Shown here: piece by piece, positions 1 through 6,507 of the stretch
Position numbering within the stretch: the stretch's first letter is position 1
Layout of the letters: every line of letters begins with the position of its first letter
NCBI GenBank assembly: GCA_003136335.1
Contig: PLEA01000457.1
Location: 293-13,642, forward strand
Length of the DNA: 13,350 nt
Source of the DNA: Acidobacteriaceae bacterium
GTDB taxonomy: Bacteria > Acidobacteriota > Terriglobia > Terriglobales > SbA1
Reading direction: 5' to 3'
Made by a program: the position numbers and the translations under genes
Notes under the pieces: model-generated
Database searches by the model: none
Seen by the model: only the letters and a program-made list of their open reading frames with translations
Told to the model about the DNA's origin: nothing

Positions 1-107
1 GATGATGAACAGCCACATCGCCACCTTTGTTGCTGGAACCGAGAATGTGGGCTCGCCATGGCTTCCGCCGTCGGTTGTTTTTGTATCGCTATATCAGCTT
101 GACTCAC
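1..107 (-). CDS. Heme-copper oxidase subunit III-like protein, 5' end only, apparent frameshift
   Basis: Only the first ~35 codons are in the window; the gene continues past position 1. A GTG start at 107-105, 22 nt after the cupredoxin stop and with AGGA just upstream, opens a frame reading MSQADIAIQKQPTAEA. At 60-61 the frame must shift by one base to continue as HGEPTFSVPATKVAMWLFII, which has the look of the first membrane segment of cytochrome c oxidase subunit III. Adding one C to the CC at 61-60 would join the two parts cleanly. The downstream frame alone has a TGA at 96-94 and no usual start codon after it. Subunit III is a membrane protein of the terminal oxidase. This would be a second copy besides the one at 5896, so another oxidase locus probably starts here. 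The shift could be a sequencing error or a true mutation. Identification rests on only about 20 residues. Confidence 0.55.
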   Translation of the reverse strand, partial: MSQADIAIQKQPTAEAMASPHSRFQQQRWRCGCSS

Positions 108-129
108 GTCGCGTCCTACTTCTCATTCC

Positions 130-876
130 CTACTTCGCCTTAAAGCTGAAATCGGCAGTTCCGGGCTTGCCGGCGGCAACCGTCACTTTTTGCGTTTGGG
201 TGCCGTAGTCCTCCTGCCACGCAGTCACGGTGTAGTTTCCCGGCGGCACGTTGTCGATTGTGTAGCTGCCTTTATCGTCCGTGGTCGCGTATGGCCCTTT
301 GACCACAACAAACCAACCGTGCATCCAGGGATGAATGTTGCACTGTACCGGAATCGCGACTTCCTCGGCCTTCCAGCTCTTCTCAATCGGCGCTGCTCCG
401 GCAGGTTGAGACTCATTCCACGGGATATTGCCGGTCATCGGGTTGGGGTTCGGATGAATGTTGTGGGCCGTCTGATCGCTGGTAGTCACCTTGAATGTCT
501 GGCCGACATCCATCGCCACCACGTGCGGCGTATATACGCAATTCTTTTGATCGAATACCGGCACTGACGTTGGCACCTGAGTCAGCGCACTTCCGGTCAG
601 TCCCTCGGAAATGTAGAGAACCACGTTCTCCAAGCCGCCACCCTGACCGACCACCACAGTTTCCAGATGTGCGGGATCGTTGGCATGGGCCTTGGAGCAG
701 AAGGGATCTTTCGACATGTCGATGCCCCTCATGTGCGGAACGGCGCCATCGAGTTTGACAGTTCCGGTAATCTTGCCTTCTCCAGCAGCGTTGACTTTTG
801 GGCCCAAGATCAACGCCGCACAGCAGAGTAGAGCCACTGCTGACAGTACAGCCGCGAGATTGTATCGATTCGTCAT
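130..876 (-). CDS. Secreted cupredoxin-like protein with carboxypeptidase regulatory-like domain
   Basis: 248 residues. An N-terminal hydrophobic segment (about 8-25) ending near VNAAGEG looks like a signal peptide, so the protein should be periplasmic or membrane-anchored. The central part resembles a cupredoxin fold: His138 in TAHNIHP, and Cys179, His182 and Met185 in VQCNIHPWMHGWF, give the Cys-His-Met plus upstream His set typical of type 1 copper sites. Cys60 and Cys113 might form a disulfide. Residues ~190-248 (YATTDDKGSYTIDNVPPGNY and on) match the beta-sandwich pattern of carboxypeptidase regulatory-like domains. The start is supported by AAGGAG at 886-891, 9 nt from ATG. An oxidase subunit III-like gene follows 22 nt downstream, so an electron-carrier or copper role linked to that oxidase is a reasonable inference. 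The substrate or partner is unknown. Confidence 0.85.
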   Translation of the reverse strand: MTNRYNLAAVLSAVALLCCAALILGPKVNAAGEGKITGTVKLDGAVPHMRGIDMSKDPFCSKAHANDPAHLETVVVGQGGGLENVVLYISEGLTGSALTQVPTSVPVFDQKNCVYTPHVVAMDVGQTFKVTTSDQTAHNIHPNPNPMTGNIPWNESQPAGAAPIEKSWKAEEVAIPVQCNIHPWMHGWFVVVKGPYATTDDKGSYTIDNVPPGNYTVTAWQEDYGTQTQKVTVAAGKPGTADFSFKAK

Positions 877-1082
877 AGAAAGTCTCTCCTTAAAGAAACT
901 GCGAAGGTAATCCCGATTGCGATGATCTCAGCCTCGGTCGCTGTCCCGCCGAGTGGATAAAGGAACCATACGGAACTTGGCGGCTATTGCCATTCGCAAA
1001 TCACCTCGAACAAACATTTGCATGAGGCGGTTTTTCCTAGCTCATCTGTGTGTGAACCGGCTGCATTGCGGATGAGATACAA

Positions 1083-1099
1083 GCAAGGGAGTTGCCAAA
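1083..1099 (-). promoter_or_regulatory. Sigma-54-type (-24/-12) promoter
   Basis: On the minus strand the sequence TTTGGCAACTCCCTTGC carries GG and GC separated by exactly 10 bases, as in the RpoN consensus TGGCAC-N5-TTGC. It lies in an intergenic region and points toward the cupredoxin gene starting at 876, leaving a leader of roughly 195 nt. Transcription would depend on a sigma-54 activator; one is encoded at the right edge of the window. No experimental start is known. Confidence 0.6.
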
Positions 1100-1120
1100 G
1101 TCATGACTAGTAACTCGTGT

Positions 1121-1136
1121 ACTGAAGTGCTTCAGT
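1121..1136. repeat. Palindrome ACTGAAG-TG-CTTCAGT
   Basis: Perfect 7-bp inverted repeat with a 2-bp spacer, lying about 25 bp upstream of the -24 element of the minus-strand sigma-54-type promoter. It also covers the likely stop codon (1132-1134) of the broken haem-binding gene. It could be an operator or activator site, or chance. There is no U-tract to make it a convincing terminator. Confidence 0.45.
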
Positions 1137-1581
1137 GAATGCAGGTTGCGAGATGTGAAGGAGAGGCACACACTGATTTCTTATTCTCTTCGGGTGAGTT
1201 TTGCCTCTGGGTGCATTGCAGTGTACATGCGCGGCGGCATCCTGCCAGTCGATATGAGTCCGCACATGGAATCCAATTTGTCACGCTTTTGCCGCGTCGA
1301 ATACGTTTCCCACTCGGAAAAATCTAGCTTTTCCGTGCCTTCGCGCACGTGCCGCGCGATCCACCAGGAGACTGGTGCAACATGGCTGTACCAAGGCCAA
1401 TCAGTGTGATTGGACTGGCAGTTCCCACAAGCCTGCACCAAGACTCGCGTAGTCTCGGATTCGACAAAAGCGGCAGTCCCTGATTTCTCGGTTCGATAGC
1501 AGCATGATGCTCGGTCCCCGCTCGTCCAACAATCACGGCGACGGCTGCCAGCGCAACAATTGATTTCAGCGTCTTCATCAT
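1132..1581 (-). pseudogene. Haem-binding-domain protein, frameshifted remnant
   Basis: Frame one starts at ATGATG (1581) with a signal-like segment MMKTLKSIVALAAVAVIVG. The recognisable part lies in another frame from about 1466 down to 1192: VQACGNCQSNHTDWPWYSH, then APVSWWIARHVREG, LDFSEWETYS, GRMPPRMYTAMHPEAKLT. This is the pattern of the haem-binding domain family (Pfam Haem_bd type: CxxCHSN, WPWYS, PVSW, NFSEW, MPP.Y, HPEA). One extra T in the TTTT run (AAAA at 1466-1469) would join the signal peptide to it. A second shift near the CCC at 1191-1193 restores PEENKKSVCA before a TGA at 1132-1134. The heme motif expected as CXXCH reads CGNCQ, so the His ligand is lost by one base (CAG rather than CAC/CAT). 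Two frameshifts plus a lost ligand suggest real decay. Family assignment is fairly sure; exact ends are not. Confidence 0.7.
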
Positions 1582-1832
1582 TGAGTTTTACCGGTGACGT
1601 CGAACCGCTTGGGCTTGCCGCAATTTTGAGGTCGGGCGGAAGCGCGAGTTCCTTAGGTTCCTGGGAGGGATTAACTTTCCGTGCTGCGCGAGGGTCACTA
1701 TTTGGACACTTCTGTCAATAGGAGTCAATTTACGGACAGGGGCATCCCATTCGACGAACGGCAACCAACGGTGAATACGCGATCAGTCCGCATGGCCTCA
1801 AAAATGCTTCCCCGTGGACCGGAGATGGCCTT

Positions 1833-1967
1833 ATGGGTACAAGAATCGCAAACCGCGCCATCGTCACGATCCAAGTCATTAGCCGGGTGGCAATCGTCAT
1901 CGCTATGGGGATGATCTTAACCGTCATCGGAACAAGCATCTACGGAATGCTTGGCATCACGCACTGA
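1833..1967 (+). CDS. Putative small single-span membrane protein, 44 residues
   Basis: A short frame from ATG 1833 to TGA 1965-1967 with GGAG at 1821-1824, 8 nt before the start. The product has a basic N-terminus (MGTRIANR) followed by a long hydrophobic stretch, residues ~9-42 (IVTIQVISRVAIVIAMGMIL and on), so it should span the inner membrane once with the N-terminus in the cytoplasm. It lies 46 nt upstream of the cupin gene and may share its transcript. I do not recognise a family. Support is the ribosome binding site and the hydrophobic composition; a chance frame cannot be excluded. Confidence 0.45.
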   Translation: MGTRIANRAIVTIQVISRVAIVIAMGMILTVIGTSIYGMLGITH

Positions 1968-2013
1968 ACACTTATCAAATCCAAACTGAGGTCGTCAGGA
2001 GAAAGCTTTACTT

Positions 2014-2466
2014 ATGGACTGGAGGAAGAACGGAGTCAAAATCGTACATGCCGACGAACTGGACATGAATACGCCACAGACGTCGGGCATGACGCGGGCT
2101 GCGGCAATTACTCATGCGAAGGCCGGAGCGACTACGTTGTGGGCTGGGACCATGGTCGTCCAACCTGATGCGAAGACGGGACCGCACCACCATGGAGAAC
2201 TGGAAACCGTCCTGTACGTGCTGAAAGGACGAGTGCGGATGCGCTGGGGCGATCGATTGGAACTCAGTGACGAAGCCGGAGCCGGAGATTTTATTTACGT
2301 TCCCCCGTATGTGCCGCACCAGGAGATTAATGCTGATCCAAATAAGACGTGCGAAGCCGTAGTCGTGAGGAATGGCCAGGAGCCGATCGTCGTGAATCTT
2401 GAGTTGCAGACACCAGAACCAGCCAGCGCTGGGCACCGAGGTATGCCCTTTCACCCTGATCGGTGA
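2014..2466 (+). CDS. Cupin-domain protein
   Basis: 150 residues, one cupin_2-type beta-barrel. Motif 1 is seen at 57-72, PHHHGELETVLYVLKG, with His58, His60 and Glu64 as likely metal ligands. Motif 2 is at 91-106, GDFIYVPPYVPHQEIN, giving His102. These four residues form the usual cupin metal site. There is no signal peptide, so the protein is probably cytoplasmic. AGGAGA at 1997-2002, 11 nt before ATG, supports the start. Small single cupins include metal-dependent isomerases, dioxygenases and sugar- or ligand-binding proteins; the sequence alone does not say which. The gene precedes the respiratory operon by over 600 bp and probably has its own transcript. Confidence 0.85.
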   Translation: MDWRKNGVKIVHADELDMNTPQTSGMTRAAAITHAKAGATTLWAGTMVVQPDAKTGPHHHGELETVLYVLKGRVRMRWGDRLELSDEAGAGDFIYVPPYVPHQEINADPNKTCEAVVVRNGQEPIVVNLELQTPEPASAGHRGMPFHPDR

Positions 2467-2640
2467 AGACCTATCAAAGAACTCTCTGACTCCGTCCTTC
2501 CTTCAGACATTAGGTTCCCCATCTCTGACTTCATCGCCATCTCAGCGCTAACAACGTAACTACGAGAAAAAGGTGCGGAACACCGTGAGCGCCGTGGTAC
2601 TTAACTTGCTCATAGCTGAACACCCCGAACCTGAAGTAGC

Positions 2641-2647
2641 AAGGAGG
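2641..2647 (+). promoter_or_regulatory. Strong ribosome binding site AAGGAGG
   Basis: AAGGAGG four bases before GTG 2652. It is the main reason to accept the GTG-initiated frame that follows. The in-frame ATG at 2661 is 13 nt away and is the alternative start. Confidence 0.5.
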
Positions 2648-2651
2648 AACC

Positions 2652-2990
2652 GTGAGTCGCATGAAGTGTTCGGAAAGACTCTCATTGCTCTCGACAGCGG
2701 GTCTCACTGAGCTCGCTATGCTAATGGTAGTTCCAGGTACATCGGCACAGAGTACTCCGCCACCCCCACTCAATCTTCAACTTCCAGTTGGTTTTCAGAT
2801 TCCGCCGGCCGATCGGCAATGCATACCGCCGGGCCAAAGACTTAACCTTCAATGCATCATTGCGAATGATCCAGACGCAAAGAGAGTTCGGGCTTCCCGC
2901 AAGCGAGATCGTGCTGTCTGGGCATGTGGCCATCCCGTTAGCAGCTCAGAGAATGGTTTCGACACTGGATTCCAAAACTCCACGACATAA
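2652..2990 (+). CDS. Hypothetical secreted protein
   Basis: 112 residues from a GTG start behind a strong AAGGAGG. Residues ~10-33 form a moderately hydrophobic stretch ending PGTSAQSTPPPP, which resembles a signal peptide followed by a proline-rich linker. Two cysteines (in QCIPPGQ and LQCIIAN) and a later one (WACGHP) could form disulfides or bind a ligand. The C-terminal half is charged and shows no family I recognise. The signal peptide is weak, with a Glu inside the hydrophobic part, and another frame is also open from about 2788 to 2997, so a frameshift inside a longer gene is possible. It precedes coxB by 135 bp. Function is unknown. Confidence 0.4.
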   Translation: MSRMKCSERLSLLSTAGLTELAMLMVVPGTSAQSTPPPPLNLQLPVGFQIPPADRQCIPPGQRLNLQCIIANDPDAKRVRASRKRDRAVWACGHPVSSSENGFDTGFQNSTT

Positions 2991-3125
2991 GTCCTGACCC
3001 GAGGGAGAGGAAACCAGGTTGGTAGCGTCATGGGCTTCGTTTGGATGAGTTGTAAGTATGTAGTGGATTGGCGAAGAAACTTCGATTTTAGTTGACTGGC
3101 ACTCCCGCCGAAGTAAGGAGACCAA

Positions 3126-4175
3126 TTGCGATCAAGTGGCTCAAGTAACTGGCGAGTACGGAAGTCGCAGGTTGTCGTTTGGATCTGCGGTGCAGCGGCA
3201 GCTTTTGCCGACACCGCCCATCCCTTGAGCCCGACAAATATCTTTGCTCCCGCGTCGACCCCAGCCAAATCGATCTTCGGACTGTCTCTATTTGTACTCG
3301 CGGTCACAGGAGCCATTTTTCTAGTCGTTTTCACCTTGCTGCTCTACTCCGTCGTGAAGTTCAGAAAGAGAAAGAATGACGACGGCCGAGAACCTCCCCA
3401 GGTATACGGCAGCAATCAGGTGGAATTGGCATGGACTATCATTCCAATTCTCATCGTCGTCGCATTGTTCATGGCGACAGCACGAGTGATTGCCCTCGTT
3501 CAGAAAACATCGCCGCCCAGCAACGCGATCGCGGTTACAGCGATCGGCCACCAGTTCTGGTGGGAGTATCGTTATCCAGACCTGGGCGTAGTAACGGCAA
3601 ATGAACTGCATGTGCCTGTGAGTGACCCGGGCCATCCCACCCCGACATTCATCCGGTTGCTGTCCGCCGATACTGACCACAGTTTTTGGGTCCCACGGCT
3701 GGCGGGTAAGACTGATCTGATTCCTAACCACCCCAACACTACGTGGATCGACCCGCAGGAGACCGGAGTCTACCTCGGCCAGTGTGCACAGTACTGCGGA
3801 ACCCAACACGCCAAGATGTTGCTGCGTGTTTATGTCCAGTCGAAGGATGAATTTGACCGATGGATTGAGCAGCAACGCCAGCCGGCGCTTGTAAATGACG
3901 CTGTTTCTCAGGGACAACGGATATTCGAAACGACCGCCTGCATCAACTGCCACACTGTGTCGGGCACAGTGGCCAACGGTCGATTCGGTCCGGACCTCAC
4001 GCACCTGATGAGCCGAGACACGATCGCGGCCGGCGCAGCCCCGAATACCCCGGAAAATCTCCGGCTCTGGATTCGAAATCCCAACACGATCAAGCCTGGT
4101 TGCTTAATGCCGGCGATGGAATTGGACGAGCAGGAGTCGGACGCGTTGACAGCCTATTTGGAGACGCTTCGTTGA
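3126..4175 (+). CDS. coxB: Cytochrome c oxidase subunit II with fused cytochrome c (caa3 type)
   Basis: 349 residues. It takes electrons into the terminal oxidase. A short leader (~15-30) is followed by two membrane spans (~53-75 and ~103-125), then GHQFWWEYRY (141-150) and the periplasmic CuA cupredoxin domain. CuA ligands are His185 (DHSFWVP), Cys220, Cys224, His228 and Met231 in GQCAQYCGTQHAKM. A C-terminal cytochrome c domain (~255-349) has CINCH at 272-276 and Met328 in GCLMPAM as probable axial ligand. The Glu usual between the two CuA cysteines is Gln222 here; that residue binds copper through its backbone carbonyl, so function is likely kept. The TTG start at 3126 is chosen because AAGGAG lies five bases upstream and no ATG precedes the first membrane span in frame. 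First gene of the operon; coxA follows after 33 nt. Confidence 0.95.
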   Translation: MRSSGSSNWRVRKSQVVVWICGAAAAFADTAHPLSPTNIFAPASTPAKSIFGLSLFVLAVTGAIFLVVFTLLLYSVVKFRKRKNDDGREPPQVYGSNQVELAWTIIPILIVVALFMATARVIALVQKTSPPSNAIAVTAIGHQFWWEYRYPDLGVVTANELHVPVSDPGHPTPTFIRLLSADTDHSFWVPRLAGKTDLIPNHPNTTWIDPQETGVYLGQCAQYCGTQHAKMLLRVYVQSKDEFDRWIEQQRQPALVNDAVSQGQRIFETTACINCHTVSGTVANGRFGPDLTHLMSRDTIAAGAAPNTPENLRLWIRNPNTIKPGCLMPAMELDEQESDALTAYLETLR

Positions 4176-4208
4176 GCACCTCGTTCAAGACTTTGAGGAG
4201 ATCACCCG

Positions 4209-5882
4209 ATGTCGACTGATGCTCTCGCACTGCCGCGAACGGAACTAGCATCGCGTCCTATTGTCACTAGCCTCCACGATTGGGTTACGACCGTTGATCA
4301 CAAGCGGCTGGGCATTCTGTACATCATTTATGCCCTGGTGTTTCTCGTGATCGCGGGGATCGAGGCGACGGTAATCCGCATCCAGCTTATCCGTCCGCAC
4401 AACGATTTTGTTTCGCCCCAGGTCTTCAACCGAATGTTCACTATGCATGGAACCACCATGATTTTCTTCGTGACCATGCCGGTTCTGTTTGGATTTGCAA
4501 ACTATCTGATCCCACTCATGATTGGTGCGCGGGACATGGCTTTTCCGCGTCTGAATGCTTTCAGTTTCTGGATGACTGCTTTTGGTGGCCTGCTTCTCTA
4601 CTTCAGCCTGGTGGGAGCCAACGGGCTGTATGGAGCAGGTAACGCTCCGGACGTCGGGTGGTTTGCCTACGCACCGCTGACTTCGCAGACGTTTTCAGTT
4701 GGCCATAGTACCGATTTCTGGACGCTGGCGCTGCTGGTCTCCGGCTTTGGCAGCATCGGTACGGCGATCAACATCGTGGCTACGGTTCTTTGCATGCGCT
4801 GCCCAGGAATGACGCTAGCCAAAATGCCGTTGTTCGCCTGGCTCAACCTTGTGATGTCTGGCTTGGTGATACTTGCCGTCAGTCCGCTGACCGCGGCGCA
4901 AATTATGCTCCTGGTCGATCGCTATCTTGGCGGACATTTCTTCGATACCCAGGCAGGAGGCTCCGCCGTGATCTGGATGCATTTCTTCTGGATTTTCGGA
5001 CATCCGGAGGTCTATGTACTGATCCTCCCAGCCTTCGCCTTCGCCTCAGAAATTATCCCAGTGTTCTCTCGCAAGCCGATCTTCGGTTATTCGGTGATGG
5101 TGGGAGCCACGATCGCGATCGGGTTCATCAGCATGAGTGTATGGGCCCATCACATGTTCACAGTCGGCATGGGCGCAGCCGCGAATACCTTCTTCGTTCT
5201 GTCGACTATGGCAATTGCGGTCCCCACCGGAATCAAAATCTTTAACTGGTTGGCCACTATGTGGGGAGGAAAGATTGAGTTCAAGACTCCGATGCGGTTT
5301 TGCATTGCCTTTCTCTTCCAATTCCTGGTTGCAGGTCTGACCGGAGTCATGTTGAGTGCCGCGCCTTTCAATTGGCAATTGGGAAACTCGTATTTCGTGG
5401 TCGCGCATTTTCACTATGTGATTGTCGGCGGAATTCTGTTCAGTCTTTTCGGGGCTTTTTACTATTGGTTTCCGAAGATGTCGGGGAGGATGTACAGCGA
5501 GACGCTCGGCAAGCTGCATTTCTGGCTTTTCTTAATCGGCTTCCACCTGACATTCGATTTCATGCACATTCCCGGCCTGCTCGGCATGCCGCGTCGAATC
5601 TACACCTATGAGCCCGGCCGTGGCTGGGATATCTGGAATCTCATCGTTACCGTCGGCGTCTTCTTTCAGGCATTCGGGATCTTGGTCTTTGTCGCCAACC
5701 TCCTGTGGTCTTATTTCAGGGGAAGAGTTGCGGGCCACGATCCCTGGGACGCCTGGACGCTCGAGTGGTCCACGACCTCGCCGCCGCCCGTCTATAACTT
5801 CGCCTCCATCCCAGTAGTAAAGAGCCGGCGTCCACTCTGGGACCTGAAGCACCCGAATGATCCTGACTGGCATTACGAATAA
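4209..5882 (+). CDS. coxA: Cytochrome c oxidase subunit I (heme a/a3-CuB catalytic subunit)
   Basis: 557 residues, about 12 membrane spans, full length for the family. It reduces O2 to water and pumps protons. Low-spin heme a ligands are His80 (TMHGTTMIFF) and His402; heme a3 ligand is His400 (VVAHFHYVI). CuB ligands are His265 (WIFGHPEVYVLILP) and His314/His315 (VWAHHMFTVG), with Tyr269 as the His-Tyr crosslink residue. D-channel residues Asp109 and Asn116 (GARDMAFPRLN) and Glu267 are present, as is the K-channel Lys343 (PTGIKIFNW), so this is an A1-type oxidase. GAGGAG shortly before ATG supports the start. Its end is 13 nt before the chosen start of coxC. No oddities seen. Confidence 0.98.
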   Translation: MSTDALALPRTELASRPIVTSLHDWVTTVDHKRLGILYIIYALVFLVIAGIEATVIRIQLIRPHNDFVSPQVFNRMFTMHGTTMIFFVTMPVLFGFANYLIPLMIGARDMAFPRLNAFSFWMTAFGGLLLYFSLVGANGLYGAGNAPDVGWFAYAPLTSQTFSVGHSTDFWTLALLVSGFGSIGTAINIVATVLCMRCPGMTLAKMPLFAWLNLVMSGLVILAVSPLTAAQIMLLVDRYLGGHFFDTQAGGSAVIWMHFFWIFGHPEVYVLILPAFAFASEIIPVFSRKPIFGYSVMVGATIAIGFISMSVWAHHMFTVGMGAAANTFFVLSTMAIAVPTGIKIFNWLATMWGGKIEFKTPMRFCIAFLFQFLVAGLTGVMLSAAPFNWQLGNSYFVVAHFHYVIVGGILFSLFGAFYYWFPKMSGRMYSETLGKLHFWLFLIGFHLTFDFMHIPGLLGMPRRIYTYEPGRGWDIWNLIVTVGVFFQAFGILVFVANLLWSYFRGRVAGHDPWDAWTLEWSTTSPPPVYNFASIPVVKSRRPLWDLKHPNDPDWHYE

Positions 5883-5895
5883 CGGGGAAACTGTG

Positions 5896-6492
5896 ATGAA
5901 TGTGACATCGATAGCTGTGGCCGAACAGGGAATTGAGTGGGTTCCTCCTACGCGTGGACGCGTCGGGATGTCTGCTCTGATCGCCGCCGAAGCAGCGATT
6001 TTCACCATCTTCGTGGTGGCATACCTGTTCTATGTCGGCAAGAGTCTGACGGGCCCCATGCCAAAGGACGTTCTCAGTGTCCCGGTCTTTTACACGATCT
6101 GTTTGCTTTCCAGCAGTCTCACGATTCACCTGGCTGCGAAAGCGCTTCGCCGGGGTAGCGTCCGAAGTTTCGGAATCTTGTGGTTCGTCACCATCGTACT
6201 GGGCGCCGCTTTCTTGTATGGGACCGCCACCGAGTGGCACCGGCTAATTTACCAAGAGGGATTGACGATCAGCACGAACTTGTTCGGAACAACTTATTAC
6301 TCGTTGGTCGGGCTGCACGGGTTTCACGTCGTGGTCGGTCTCGTGAGTCTCTCGCTAGTGATGGCGTTAACGCTTCTGGGGCGAGTCAGATCAGAACACG
6401 CCGAGCGTGTCGACGTCTTATCGCTCTACTGGCACTTCGTGGACGTGGTATGGATTGTGGTTTTCACAGTCGTGTACGTAATTGGACGATGA
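5896..6492 (+). CDS. coxC: Cytochrome c oxidase subunit III
   Basis: 198 residues with about five membrane spans, the short form usual for bacterial caa3-type subunit III that lacks the first two helices. Conserved features are SALIAAEAAIFTIFVVAYLF near 26-45, SSSLTIHLAAKAL, GTATEWHRLI, SLVGLHGFHVVVGLV and a final helix YWHFVDVVWIVVF. The subunit stabilises subunit I and its proton uptake. I place the start at ATG 5896 because GGGGAA sits eight bases upstream and the protein begins MNVTSIAVAEQ. An in-frame ATG at 5857 would overlap coxA by 26 nt and add a tail without family resemblance. It is followed after 15 nt by the next operon gene. Confidence 0.93.
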   Translation: MNVTSIAVAEQGIEWVPPTRGRVGMSALIAAEAAIFTIFVVAYLFYVGKSLTGPMPKDVLSVPVFYTICLLSSSLTIHLAAKALRRGSVRSFGILWFVTIVLGAAFLYGTATEWHRLIYQEGLTISTNLFGTTYYSLVGLHGFHVVVGLVSLSLVMALTLLGRVRSEHAERVDVLSLYWHFVDVVWIVVFTVVYVIGR

Positions 6493-6507
6493 GGCAGGTA
6501 CTGGAAG

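Noticed and set aside
3072..3084. CGAAG-AAA-CTTCG hairpin upstream of coxB
   Set aside because: The stem is only five pairs and is followed by a short mixed A/T stretch, so it is too weak to call a terminator or operator.
3096..3112. TGGCAC upstream of coxB as a third sigma-54 promoter
   Set aside because: The -24-like half is present, but the base pair 10 bases after GG is not GC and no TTGC follows.
5857..5895. Upstream start for coxC overlapping coxA
   Set aside because: It would add 13 residues without family resemblance; ATG 5896 has a nearby GGGGAA and gives a normal N-terminus.
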